A DNA stretch of 64,000 nucleotides from Cheiracanthium punctorium (GCA_038373885.1 JAWZYV010017516.1:496001-560000), one strand, 5' to 3'; shown: positions 1-11,212, numbered from the stretch's first letter. A program made the numbers and translations. Notes: generated by a model from the letters alone, not told the origin.

Positions 1-99
1 AAGTCATATGCCCGTATTCACGAAACTTTCTACCAGCTGGTAACAGCCGGATTACCATAGAATCGGATGGTTAAAAAAAAAATGGTATTCACAAGGCCA

Positions 100-188
100 A
101 ATCGGCCGGTTACATTCGACGCATGCGCTGTGAGGCTCTAATCTGTTAACAAACCTTGCGGACTACAGCGCTGCTGAAGACAGAAGAT
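100..188 (+). promoter_or_regulatory. possible promoter of the small 5' gene
   Basis: A locally GC-richer stretch lies directly upstream of the ATG at 189. It contains the palindrome GCATGCGC at 121-128, which resembles an NRF-1-type site often found in animal promoters. No TATA box is evident. Inferred from motif and position only. Confidence 0.25.
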
Positions 189-301
189 ATGGAAATTTTA
201 GAATTTATTGATAGATTTGCAAAATTTATGTGTGAGGAGAAAGTAAACAGTTTAGAAGACATGTGTGTCATGGATTTTCCAATACATTACCATCAAAGTA
301 A
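189..301 (+). CDS. candidate first coding exon of an unrecognised small protein
   Basis: ATG at 189 in good context (gaagatATGG) opens 37 codons plus two bases, beginning MEILEFIDRFAKFMCEEK. Two overlapping donors exist: GTAAGT at 298 and GTAAAC at 302. Only the second (exon end 301, remainder AA) is in phase with the next candidate exon, giving an Asn codon at the junction. The three exons together total 333 nt, an exact 111 codons including stop. I do not recognise the protein. The short length, the weaker donor choice and the poor acceptor of exon 2 keep confidence low. Confidence 0.4.
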
Positions 302-444
302 GTAAACGGTAAACAGGAGAAAAAGGAAATGTTCTTAACTTACGGAAAACATGTAAATGAAATTATGGCGCTGCGGTAAAGCGAGCGAATGGGAAGTAGT
401 AGTTCCAGGGTTCTGGCCTCGCTGCGGCCTAAGTTTTCCTTCTT

Positions 445-445
<1 letters not shown>

Positions 446-499
<54 letters not shown>
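446..499. repeat. (CT)n microsatellite
   Basis: An uninterrupted CT dinucleotide run of about 54 bases in the putative first intron. Confidence 0.97.
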
Positions 500-504
<5 letters not shown>

Positions 505-652
505 ATCTCTTAGAACATCTAAAAATATCTTAATTGTTTTGGTCTGTTCCACTTTCTTAATATGTATATTTTACCATGAAAATAATATTATTTATTATGT
601 AAATGTAATTTATGAAATCTAATAATGTTTTTATCGACGGAAAAACAACTAG

Positions 653-737
653 TTTTTGGTTAAGTAATTTCAACGACATCCGTTCTAAAGTTCCATTAAA
701 TACTAAAGAAATAATAAACACTCAAAATATTATTCCT
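653..737 (+). CDS. candidate second coding exon of the unrecognised small protein
   Basis: The segment reads FWLSNFNDIRSKVP and onward to ...QNIIP, then a strong donor GTAAGT at 738. The acceptor (ACTAG at 648-652) has almost no pyrimidine tract, so the exon start is uncertain; the frame stays open upstream to an ATG near 612. The exon begins with one base completing the previous codon and ends in phase 0, which matches the terminal exon at 3301. The intron to exon 3 is about 2.6 kb. Confidence 0.35.
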
Positions 738-3300
738 GTAAGTGCGTTTTAACAAATTTGTTTACTTTTATTTCACTCAAAATCTATTTATATCTGTTAT
801 TTGACTTATAAAAATCAGGAATGCATTTCCCCAAAAGTCTTAAGCAGCATTTTTTTTTTTTTTACTTTGGAACGGTGAAAATATTATATTTAAAATTAAC
901 ACTGAATTTCCAAAAATATGATCTTTTTATTTCTAAAAAAGTAAGGCCCTCTGGGATGAAGTACTTAACCATTTTAATTAGGTGTATAAATTCGACATTA
1001 TACTACAATGCCATCAAAATCAATAATGATCCCAATCCTGTCAGAAAAAAACGAACTAATCTTAATTTTATTAATTAATTAATTTTTTATTTTATTCCCA
1101 GCAAGAGCATTGCAAAATTTAATAGACTAAGCCATGTGAATTAGCAGGAGTTAGCTGGGCTGGAACAGGTTTCTTTAATTAGTCGTATCATATTAGCTGT
1201 ATTCCGTATTACCAAAAACACAAGGCCGTAATCCCCCGAGAGGGAGATCATGAGGGTTTGATTTCCTACCCTCCCCCCGAAATTTTAGTCAGTGAAATTA
1301 GTAGTTTTTTTATTTGCATTGATTCTGCAGTTCAACTATAGGAAAAAAAAATTCAGCGCTACATATCCCCCCCCCCCTCCCAATTTTTATTTGCCTACGA
1401 CTTTGCAAAAGCAAGAACATGTAGCTTTGAGACAAAAATTCATTGACATTTGTTTTATCTGTTTCAAGAGGGAAGAAAATGTGAATTTTAACACAGTCTG
1501 TTTTAAACTTATAGTATTAAATATTTATTTACATACATCCGATAAAATAACTAATATAATTCTTGATTTTTGCATTATCCCATTAATAAAAATACATCAG
1601 AGGCATTATTCACTATTAAGATTTAAATTGAATACTTTTTTTCCCCGTTCCTGCTTTATTTAAATAAGTTGTACACTTCGTGCTAAGTTATTACTCATAA
1701 ATTAATCACATATCAAAAAAAAAAATGTTATTTTAATGTCTGACTACAGAGTGATTAAAGTGTGTCTTTATTGTGGGAAAAAACTTGCAATTTCGAGTAG
1801 AGATCTGCAATTCCTTTTTTTTGGGGGGGTGGGATGTCCAAAAATTTCTAGTCCTTGACATGAAAAATCAAGAGACAGCCTAGTTCATAACTTCAGTTAA
1901 AAATTGAGTAATGACTACCTCATAAATCGTTATTTAAGGCCCAGCAAGAACCCTTTCAACACAATCACATTTTAATATTCACGTATATATTTACTCTTTA
2001 CTGTATAAAATTACAAAATATTGCTAGAGCTGCTCTATGATCCATATTTTTGTGATTAAAGTATGGTCACCAGTGGGTTTCAACATTAGAATCATTACAA
2101 TTGTATTAAAACATTGTAAAAATATTTGCTTTTTTATGCATTTGCAATTTTAATTATTGATACTCAAAAAAAAAAAAAAAAACCTCATACCATCTCCTAC
2201 AGTAAAACAAATAAAATATCCCCAGAGTAAGCTCTTAAGTATGTATTAACTAATTTTTAAACAATCGTACTGTTTTTGACTGTCAGATACATTAAAAAAT
2301 AAAAATAGAAAACCTTCGAATACCTTTAAAAATTATTATCTTTTAAAATCAATATATCTTTTAAATTCATAGGTGTATATAAATAAAATATCAGTTATTA
2401 ATTACAAAAAAGTCAGCAGAAATCCCCGAAATAAATAATTGAAGCATTTGTGATTATAAAAATACATGAAAACACATTGCACTCCCGCTTATTTTCAACT
2501 ATTTTGGAGCGCTCGCGAAGAGGGTCAGGCGGCAATCAGCTGGTTGGATAGCCAGTGCCCTAAGCCAATCACAGACGAGCTTACAAAGCAGAATGCACAA
2601 GTAAAAGTTAATCGGTGGTCAAACGTTTCTCAGGAAACCAATGGTTTTAAATAGTTGGTGAATACCGTTCTGAGGTTACCGGTGTGTTACCAGCAAGTAA
2701 CGGTCAAACGTTAGTTTCATGATCAGGCGGTTACTAGCCGTTTCGTGAATACGACAGTTAGTCTGCATTTATAACCTTCTCATGGTTTATAAATTGTTCC
2801 AAATCTTCTTTTTTGAGTGAGATTTCGTGTGACATGGCAATTTTGGAATGCAAACTTATAAAATTAGCAATGCGTTTTTTTTTTTTTTTTTAATGATTAT
2901 TTTTAAATGTTAAGTGGTGTAAATGAACAAAATGAATGCTAGATGAATTGATTTTCATATAAATCCACTCACTTCTAACAGTTGTATAATAGCCTGGATT
3001 TTGAACAAATCCTGAACCTGATTTAACCAGAAGAAATTTTCAAAACTATTGTGTGTACGGATGAATACTTTCAAATAGTTTGTTTATGAATAAAATGAAA
3101 ATTTACTTTCTATTGCAAAAATAAATTTTGAATGAATTGTAGATTCTTTTTATGTAGTTCATTCTCAGTTTATTCTATGGCTTGCTTTATATATGTATAT
3201 ATATATATACATTTAATTACATTCATTTATTACTTAATTTATTAAATATATATATTTCTTTTGTATGTAGTTAAGCCATTTTCAATTTTTTTCTTCTTAG
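738..3300. other. AT-rich presumed intron, no gene seen
   Basis: Very AT-rich, with homopolymer runs and short open frames that lack coding character. A GC-richer patch with CCAAT-like boxes lies at about 2500-2660, just inside the right inverted terminus; its 62-codon frame looks fortuitous. Confidence 0.5.
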
Positions 3301-3435
3301 TATGAGATGCTTACAACTAGAAAAGATCCACGGCAAGTTTTTCTTGGCTTAGAACCTGGATGGGTAGTAAATTTAACAGACAAAACTATTTTAAGACCCA
3401 CTGATGAACTGTATGAAGCCTACTACAAATCATAA
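3301..3435 (+). CDS. terminal coding exon of an unrecognised small protein
   Basis: A good acceptor (pyrimidine-rich tract ending TTCTTCTTAG) precedes 44 codons and a TAA at 3433-3435. The peptide contains [18 protein letters not shown] and ends ELYEAYYKS. The composition looks like real protein: mixed charge with no low complexity. It starts in phase 0, matching the candidate exon at 653-737. A poly(A) signal follows about 80 bases downstream. I do not recognise the family. This is the best supported of the three exons. Confidence 0.55.
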   Translation, partial: YEMLTTRKDPRQVFLGLEPGWVVNLTDKTILRPTDELYEAYYKS

Positions 3436-3515
3436 TTATGTTATTTAGTTGAACTAGTATCTCAATTTATACATACATTTTGACTGTATATTAACTTTTC
3501 ATTATGCTTGTTATA

Positions 3516-3521
3516 AATAAA
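3516..3521 (+). other. poly(A) signal AATAAA
   Basis: Canonical AATAAA in an A-rich context about 80 bases after the stop codon at 3435, suitably placed for the small gene. Confidence 0.6.
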
Positions 3522-4202
3522 GTAAAATAAAAGTCGTTTTGAATGTAAATTTATTCTGACAAAATTGCTGGGTAGGTAAGGTAGAGTAGTAAGAGTAGGT
3601 AAGCTTTTCTTTACTTAGTTTTGATCAAAGCTGAAGTATAGCCATCTTTAACCATTCATGTAAATAGGAGTAATGATGAAATTAATTATAAAATTAATGA
3701 AAAACTTTGTAAATAACACACATAAAGTGTCACGTAGGAAATGATCATTTAGGGCAGTACAAAAGGTCCACCATTCCTCAGTTGCAGAAAATCAAGCAAG
3801 CAATTGAGCATTGAACAATTGTAATATCTGTTGACTGATTTATTTGCAAATGTGGAAATGAAAGTTTTCTTGCTAAGTATGCACTCTATCATCCCTACAG
3901 GAAGACTACAACTCTGAATAACTTTAGACTGGGAGCTATCCCTCATCCAATATAAAATACACATCTCAAAATAATTAAAGGATATTGAGGTTATGGGTGA
4001 ATCTTGCTGCTAGGTGATTGTTTAGATGATTGATATATAATTGACAGATGTTGTAGTCTATATGCGAAAAAAAAAAAAAAAATACACATACTTAGCAGAA
4101 AATAATGCATTTTATTGAGCATTTGGGTGCAAAAAGAAAAACACAATTTATGCATATAAAAAAAACGCGTAAAAAAAGATTTTTCCTTGAAAGAAAATGC
4201 TT
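3522..4202. other. no gene seen
   Basis: AT-rich DNA with short frames only. Nothing recognisable before the Tc1-like relic that follows. Confidence 0.5.
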
Positions 4203-5260
4203 TTAATAGGGGGTATGATTTCCCCAGACAACCAACAGCGTTGAACACCTTTGAGGCATGGAGTTAATAAGTCTATTAATGAAGAGCTGGGATATTCTGT
4301 CCGACTCCTCCAGATTTATTATTAGAACCAGATATTTCAAGTTCTCGGAGAGTGTGAGGGTGGTAGGCAACCAGCAACACGTCTCTCTAGGTTGTCCCAA
4401 ACATATTCTATTTTGTTCATGTTTGAAGAAAACGCTGGCCATTCCATTCGTACGACTCCTTCCTCGAAAAGTAAGTCATCTACCAAGTGTGCATATTGTG
4501 GCGTGCAGTTGTCATTCATTAGCATGAAGCAGGGTGGCCACGCGTCCTTGAAAACCTGGAATGTCCTTGAATTTACAGAAAAAAAAGTTCAAGGCCTGGA
4601 ATGTGCTTAAATTTTGAATGGATGTCTGGAATGTCCTTGAATTTTGAAAGGAAATCTGGAATATCCTTAAATTTTACCATCCAATTGCTGAATTTTTGTT
4701 GTTTATTCCCAGCCCCTACGATAATGAAACCACGTACCCTGGAGGAAAAGAAAAATCACAATTGATGAAAAATTGCAGTTGAAATTTTTATTATCCTGAA
4801 ATTTGTTTGTAAATAGTTTTCTTGTTTTGAATTTGTTGATTATATTTTATTACATTAAAATTAATGGAATACATATTTCCATGCGAGTATTTAAAGGCAT
4901 GTGTTTCCTTCCCCTCCCCTCCTTCAATTTAAATTTTACAAGAATTCTTTTTTCGTCAAGAAAAGAGAATTAAAGTCATGTCCAAAAGAACTTAAGTCAT
5001 GTCCATCTAAAATGCATGAGCATTGTTCCTACTTATGAAAGCTGCTATTTTGGAATTGAAGAAGAAATATCATTTTTACATAAACATGCAAATTCCCTTT
5101 CACTCATACTTTCCTCCTCATTTAAAATTTATATTAAATCAAATAATACATACAAAAATGTGTTAAGTAATATCTGGTATCAAAATATGGTGTTTTCCAA
5201 AATCAAAATATTTGCTCCAATTTACATTGTCTCTCAACAATTATGAAATTGTATTATGTG

Positions 5261-5295
5261 TACATATTTTTAGAAAGACTTTCTAAAAATATGTA
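5261..5295. repeat. 35-bp near-perfect palindrome
   Basis: TACATATTTTTAGAAAG is followed by one spacer base and its exact inverse. It lies inside the 1.2-kb element, just before a change in sequence character, and may mark an internal junction. Confidence 0.9.
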
Positions 5296-5417
5296 TAACT
5301 TCCACGGCGTAACAGAGTTGTTGCGAATTAATTGTTTCATCTGTTCCTTCTGTGGTTTTCAGAAGAAGATGATAAATGCCAACGGTTCTAATGCGAGAAA
5401 TTTCATCTGGAAATTGT

Positions 5418-5488
5418 CCCAGAGTAGCTCAGTGGTAGAGCACCCGCACGTTAAGCGGCAGTCCTGGGTTCGATCCCCAGCTCTGGAA
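5418..5488 (+). tRNA. tRNA-like sequence (GTT anticodon position), probably degenerate
   Basis: Clear A box (TAGCTCAGTGG, 5425-5435) and B box (GGTTCGATCCC, 5467-5477). The D arm AGCTC/GAGC and the T arm CTGGG-TTCGATC-CCCAG are well formed. The acceptor stem CCAGAG/CTCTGG pairs but has an extra or mismatched base at its end. By position the anticodon loop is ACGTTAA, giving GTT (Asn) with C instead of the invariant U33. A T6 tract follows (5489-5494), as for Pol III termination. The location inside a DNA transposon and the odd loop suggest a captured tRNA or SINE head rather than a housekeeping tRNA. Confidence 0.55.
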
Positions 5489-6459
5489 TTTTTTGCATAG
5501 TTTGTAAAAAATAAAATTAATCAACCTAAACAATCCCAACTTGCCTAATATAGTATTTGTTTTTGAGGAATTTTCAATATATGTGTGTTCATGAAACCAT
5601 GAGATTAAATTAGGTTATAAGAAAATAGAAATAATGACCAAAAAAAATCTCAAAAATATGTATGCTCATTGTGCGTTTCAGGATATCCTTGAAAGTCCTT
5701 AAATTTTTTCTCTGAGAAAGAGTGGCCACCCTGATGAAGTTATCTCCAATTGCTGCAGCGTAAGGTACTACAAAAGGTCTGAGAATCTCATCCCTTATTG
5801 ACGACCAGTCAGAGCTCCATTCCAAATGATGTGGAGATCGGTGCGCCCATCAATGGAGATACCAGCATAGACCATCTCTCCTCCACCACCAAATCTGACA
5901 TTTTCCAGCACGAACGCCGGGGTGTTTCTAGTGCCACGCTCCCTCCAGATTGATGAAAGTATGCCTATTATCAAGATGAACAGAAAAGCAGCACCCGTCA
6001 GAGAAAAGAATTTTGTGCCATTTGTTTCTTGTCCAGTTGACATGCTCTGTTGCCCACTCCCTGCATGCCCTACAATGCCTTGTTAACCTGTACCATTGGT
6101 CGTCGAGCATACAGACCTTCAGCTTGGAGTCTGTTTCAGATAGTTTGAGTTGAAACACTTATGCCAGTAGCCGAATGAAGTTATTGTTGAAAAAGAGTGG
6201 CATTCATATTTCGGTGTCTCCGAAGTGTCAGCATTAAATATCAATCTTCATTGGACTTTGTTGCAAATCCATGACCTTGCTCCGGTCTTCGTCTTGCATT
6301 TCCAGTCTCTTTGAAATGGTTTCAGATCCTTGATATCATACTTTGTGCGACTCCAATGGTTTCTACTACTTTGACTTATGTTTGGCCCCCTTCTGACTGA
6401 CAAACAGCCCTCCAAGCTTCTGATTTAGTTAAAATCCTTCGTTGAGACATCGTACTCAT

Positions 6460-8449
6460 CAAAATAAAGCACTTGCAGAATGTCGATCATTCTTTTCCAC
6501 TTTATCTTTTAGTAAGTTGAAGGCCAAATTTCATTTGCTGCCATTAAAGCGTCGTTTTCGATGTCAAACTAAAAATTTGCATACTCCAAAGTTTGAAATT
6601 GGGAAAAATTTGCATTTTTGACTGTCTTCTTCCATTTTCTGAAAAAATTTCTCTTTCACTGTTGTTTTATATAAAACTTAGAATATCCTTTAATTGTTTT
6701 GAGCAGTGTATTATTTGGCTACCTTTTTAACTTCACATATCGTTCACATAAATATCCATTATACATTGTAGAAGTTATTAAACTTTCTAATTGCACTATA
6801 GGATATGATGGGGGTAAAATGGGTAGGTATTACTTTTGGAACAAAAATACTGGTGAATTGTTTTTAAATAATCTTTTTTTTTTTTTTTAGCCTGCATTTT
6901 CAGGCATTAGTTGGCAAGATTTATACTCATTTAGAAGTTTATTAATTGCCTTTGGAAACATAATATTACCTTTTATCTGCTTATTGAATGTTCCTTTCTT
7001 ATGTCTCCAAGAAACTAATGCATTCCTGAAAATTTGTGAAGTTATGTTGGTGTTTCAAATTGTTTGATCAGTGTGTCAGTTTTTAAATATGACTTTAGCA
7101 CTATACTTCCAGTCAGAAAAATGTTCTTAATTTAAGATTTCAAGAAAATTTACATACTTTAAGAGAAACAATCCCCTCCCTCCCCCATGGGAGAGAGAGG
7201 AAAAAGAGATGATTTTGTGATGGAAGTATGGTCATACAATCTCAAGAACCCCTTGCAATAAGATTAGACTTTGGATAGATCAGGGCTAGTTGGCTACAGG
7301 AATAATAGATGCAATCCTCATAATTTGCCTGTTTGTGGGTAAATTGTTCAACCAGTCACAGAATAACTTTCTTTCTTTCTCTTTATGTTCTGATAGTTTT
7401 GCACCATTACCACGTGCAGTGGATATTTACAATGGTTTTTCCTTTTTTTTTTGTTGGTCCTGACAAGTAATTTTTTGCTTCATTCTTTTGCTAACTTCTA
7501 AAACTATTAATACTTGTGATTTAACTTCTATAGCTTTTCATAGTTTATGATGAACTCTATCTACTCCATACTTGATTCGTTTTGATTGTTTACATTTAGA
7601 AGGTTGTGTCTCATATTGTGAAAAAATGTATTATGGGGATAGTAGGTGCACAGATTGCTGGGCAAGTTTACTCAGTGTATCAATGTAACTCAATCCTGTT
7701 ATTGTTCTAGAAAATGTTCTACAATTTTTTCCTGTTTTATGGATTAACCAGTGTGTGAAAATTAACTAGCAAATTCTACAGTAGGTGTTCCAATATAAGG
7801 CAAAAGGTAAGAAGAAAGACCATCCCATTTTTTATAATTCTTCAGACTGCTACTTTTCACTGCATTTGTATTGGTAAAAAATCTAATCAAAGGACTGCAC
7901 TGCCACTGACTTGCAGATCAATAAACCCTAAAGCACTTCAAACACATAGAAAAATGGATTAAGAACTTCGGGCACATATTGCATGCACAATGAACATACT
8001 CAATTTTATATATGTCGTAACACTACCCTAATGAGGTTGTCTGCAGATCAGGAAAAGTTAGAGAACTTTATCAGTCTAGAAAAGTCATGGAATTTTGTGA
8101 AAATATTAAAAAATCATTGAACTTGTCATTTATTCCTTGATAACATGACTATTTTACTGCCAAACAGGTAAATGGTAACTAGGAGTGGATGCCATTATTT
8201 GTTTGAAAGCAGAATCTCACCAAGCAGACATTTATAGCAACTGTTTTGCATCTTTTCTGATGCATGTATTCTGTATCTTTTTTTTCTTTTGCCACTTTGT
8301 TCACATATGTTCAACTAAATTTTGTTTTTAAATTGTGCACCAGTATATCATGAATATTGTGCAATTTTGTGTATATTTTTTTTGTTTTGCCTGTTGGGTA
8401 AGCATGTTATGTAAGGGTGATTCATACATGGAAGAATATTGTCCATATA
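6460..8449. other. no gene seen
   Basis: AT-rich DNA with homopolymer tracts. No frame has coding character and no paired termini were recognised. Confidence 0.5.
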
Positions 8450-8640
8450 CAGGATGTCCCCAAAAGATGGTAACATGCTTTCATTCCTTATCGATTACAG
8501 ATACGTGGGCAATGTAAATTTAAAAAAAAAAAAATGTTCAAAATAATGTAGGAGAAAAGGACTAGATTAAGAAGATTCCTCTAATTAATTTTCAAAACTT
8601 TACATTTTTTTAATTAGTATACGACCTCTGTACTTGAACA
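8450..8640. repeat. single arm of the foldback family seen at 48093-48846
   Basis: The sequence starts TACAGGATGTCCCC (TA at 8448-8449) and contains GGGCAATGTAAATT, then TGTTCAAAATAA, then a CGACCTCTGTA end. These appear in the same order in the left arm of the complete element at 48093. Only one arm is present here. Confidence 0.6.
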
Positions 8641-8921
8641 AAAAATTAATAAAAATCGAAAACTAAAAACTGTCCCTCAGGGACATAGGAAGAAAAAAAT
8701 TTTGGGTGGTGAACAGAAGGAGAAAAAAGTCGAATTTTTCACAAAAATGCTAAGTTTACTGACATCCAGTAAACAAAAATAAAAAATTTTGGTGGGGCCT
8801 CATGGCACCTCCCCTGTCTATGTCTCTGCTGTATCTGCTAGCCCGAGTTTCCCCTAGTCTCTGTACTAAAGTCTCAAATGTCAGTTTCAGCTTTATTTTA
8901 AGACAGTTGACCACATATATC

Positions 8922-9165
8922 CAGTAGCAGATACAAAATTATTTTTGGGAGGGTCTAAATTTTTAAAAAAGCTTATTTCACCCAATTAAAATGTACTATA
9001 AATCAAAATTTTAGTCTAAACCAATGTGCATGCTTTTGGGAGGGGCTAAGTTATAAAATATGATCATTTTAACTATTTAAAGTGTATAATAAAGCAGAAT
9101 GTTACCATTTAGCAATCTCTTTTAGTGGGCTGAAGCCCCTAGCCCCTCCCCTGGACCCGCAACTG
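8922..9165. mobile_element. hAT-type MITE, 8-bp duplication CATATATC
   Basis: Ends are CAGTAGCAGAT... (left) and ...CCGCAACTG (right), with identical CATATATC at 8914-8921 and 9166-9173. The interior is G-rich then C-rich (GGGAGGGTC, CCCCTCCCC), so it can fold. No coding capacity. The 8-bp duplication and CAG...CTG ends are typical of hAT. Confidence 0.88.
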
Positions 9166-9296
9166 CATATATCAGTAACATTGCAAAATTTAATTAAACC
9201 TGACTGCAATGGTTTTTCTTGAATGACTGCTACTCTTGAAGCCGGTAAATTTTCTTGAAACTTTACTGGCAGTTTGATGAACAGCTGTATTGCTCT

Positions 9297-9855
9297 TAGT
9301 GCTGGATTTAAGAGGTGTGGAGGCCCTGGGGCAACAAAGGAGAGGTGGTCCATTATAATTTCTGAAACAAGTTAAAAAAAATTTTGATGACCAGTGTAGT
9401 GAAGTGGGTTGGCCGTTAACTCATAGCCTAGATATGCAGGGTTCGATTTCCGTGGAGGTAGATTTTATTTACACAAAAAATATGTACTTCTTGTCTGTTG
9501 TTGCTCTCTTAATTTAATGTTGATGTGGCATTAGGCTCACATTTTTCCGTGTGGATGAATTCATTTCTTGAGTATATAATAGTGTGATGATTTACTTGGA
9601 GATTGTCAATGCATGATTTATTGGATCAAAGATTATTATTAACCATTTTGACAAAAATTCGAAGTATGCTTAGGATGGTCGAAACAAAAAATGAGAGGAA
9701 AAAGTAAGAGAACTGGTCTTCCATTGTCAGAATTTTACTTAAAAAAAAAATATTTTGCTCGTCATTCGATATTAGTTACCAAACTTTACGTAAAAATGTC
9801 TATTGTGGAGGCCCCGGGTCTGCATCTCGGTTGCCCTGCCCTAAATCCGGACCTG
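9297..9855. mobile_element. hAT-type non-autonomous element, 8-bp duplication ATTGCTCT/ATTGCTAT
   Basis: Left end TAGTGCTGGATTTAAG (first base changed from C) and right end CTAAATCCGGACCTG are imperfect inverted repeats. The flanks ATTGCTCT (9289-9296) and ATTGCTAT (9856-9863) match at 7 of 8 bases. The element contains a tRNA-like stretch at about 9396-9455. Confidence 0.8.
9396..9455 (+). other. tRNA-like segment inside the hAT element
   Basis: A B-box-like GGTTCGATTTCC (9440-9451) follows a weak A-box-like TAGTGAAGTGGG (9397-9408) at about tRNA spacing. The arms are not well formed. It is probably a decayed SINE head or captured tRNA. Confidence 0.35.
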
Positions 9856-9863
9856 ATTGCTAT

Positions 9864-10349
9864 CATTTATCATCAAACCTATTTCACATTCATTAAATCC
9901 AACTTGATGCAGGGTTACTTTTTCTGCCTTTTTTTGCATGAGTAAGTGAAACGTTTTTTACCCATTACTACAAACAGCTATGAGCATGTGGGACATGTTT
10001 ACTTAAGCAGTTGTGTGCATTTGGTATGATTGATTTATGAGATAATGTAATAATCCATGAAAATAGTGAAATGTATTAAAATACTGAAAATGAGATTCCT
10101 GTTTTAAACTTTTGCAAATAACTGTATATGTTATACATTATAATGCTTTTTCCAATACTTATTTCATTAAATACTTGCACCTGGTAAGTGACGATTTATT
10201 GCTTACTAGTTTTATTTTGGAATTTAACTGTTTATCCTAGGATTTAATGATGTTTGAGATATATGGATTTTATAACTGGATGAATGATATAATGACATTT
10301 TAAGCGTGGCTTCGACTTCCAGGTTTTTTCATATTGCCTTGCTGCTTTC

Positions 10350-10381
<32 letters not shown>

Positions 10382-11206
10382 CTTATTTATTGCTAAGTAG
10401 TGCCTTGATTATCACTTTTAAGCCTCTCTCTCAGTCCAAATGTTGATACAGCATTTATATAAATGAGATCCAATATCTTCTTTGTTTTTGTATTTCTGTT
10501 GTTTTCTTATAGTTGTATGGATTTTTGGCTTTTATGAGTTGCTACTTCTTAATCCCTTTTGGTAATTTTGCTATTTTCTGAGTGCATTGATTTTAGTGCT
10601 TAATCTGTATATTTTATATAATGAGTATCCCCAAAACACTGACTTAGGCTTTTATTCCTTAAATATTAATCTAGACATATACAATAAATTACAAAGCTAC
10701 ATAAAAAAGGTGGTACAGAATTTTATAGTATTAATTAAATTCTTTTCAAAATAAATCTAAATAAATACAAAATTTGAATTTTTACACCAATTTTGTCAGT
10801 CCCCATACAAAAAAAAAAAAAAAAACCCAATTCCAATATGCTCTATAAATTAATGAGGTGATGCAAAAATTTCAGCCTGTATCAGTTTTTTGGGGGAGAA
10901 GAAGGGGCATTCTGTATACCTATAATGTAAATATATATGAGAAGTCATTTTAAGGGAAAAAAAATCTATTAGGAAATATATTTGAAAAGAAATTTTAAAA
11001 GTATGATATTACTTGGAACTGTTCATTGCATAAGAAAACAAATTTCTGAAAACTGTCGTAAAGAACTCTTAAATACTTGTACAGTCAAATGTTCAGTAGT
11101 AAACATTTTGTTTTGGTGATAGTAAAAATGTCTTAATGATATTCAAATACAGGAATCATAATGTTATTTTAATAACAAATCTAATAACTATATTTAACAG
11201 AATGTC
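9864..11206. other. AT-rich DNA, no gene; partial foldback repeat at about 10620-10890
   Basis: No coding character is seen. At 10620-10890 fragments (GAGTATCCCCAAAA, an A tract, ATTAATGAGGTGATG, TTTCAGCCTGTAT) follow the same order as inside the foldback element at 48093-48846, so this is a decayed internal copy. Confidence 0.5.
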
Positions 11207-11212
11207 TTTATT
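11207..11212 (-). other. poly(A) signal for the GPCR gene
   Basis: TTTATT on the plus strand reads AATAAA on the minus strand, about 127 bases after the receptor stop codon at 11339-11341. Confidence 0.5.

Larger units (their letters stand above)
13..2753. other. 14-bp inverted termini 2.7 kb apart (possible DNA element ends)
   Basis: Positions 13-26 (CGTATTCACGAAAC) and 2740-2753 are perfect inverted copies. A second GGTATTCAC motif lies roughly 70-85 bases inside each end, and GGTAAC/GTTACC motifs cluster near both ends. No target-site duplication was found. The first two exons of the predicted small gene lie between these ends while its last exon is outside, which argues against a simple mobile element or against those exons. 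Confidence 0.4.
4530..5733. mobile_element. 1204-bp non-autonomous DNA transposon, 6-bp duplication ATGAAG
   Basis: Termini are CAGGGTGGCCAC (4530-4541) and its inverse (5722-5733). ATGAAG flanks both sides (4524-4529 and 5734-5739). Removing the element and one copy of the duplication restores an uninterrupted Tc1 reading frame across DNF-M-LMNDN, so the limits are exact. The left side carries about four subterminal repeats of a CTGGAATGTCCTTGAATTTT unit spaced 30-40 bases apart (4557-4680). No transposase is encoded. The termini look hAT-like but the duplication is 6 rather than 8 bp, so the superfamily is open. Confidence 0.9.
4203..6459 (-). pseudogene. Tc1-like transposase pseudogene, split by a nested element
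   Basis: On the minus strand the relic starts at an ATG (6457-6459), MSTMSQRRILTKSEAWRAV, followed by helix-turn-helix-like sequence (VAQSMISRI, TGNARRRPEQGHG) with in-frame stops. The DDE core follows: VNWTRNKWHKILFSDGCC, RFGGGGEMVYAGISIDGRT, IRDEILRPFVVPYAAAIGDN, then LMNDNCTPQYAH after the nested insertion, then EWPAFSSNMNKIEYVWDNLE and a C-terminal NSMPQRCSTLL-like tail. These match Tc1-family catalytic motifs, with the first Asp in a changed FSDGC context. Stops and frameshifts make it non-functional. Terminal inverted repeats were not resolved, so the limits are those of coding homology. Confidence 0.85.

Noticed and set aside
389..622. Open frame across the CT microsatellite (both strands)
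   Set aside because: The frame is dinucleotide-repeat translation (alternating Leu/Ser or Arg/Glu) and has no independent coding evidence.
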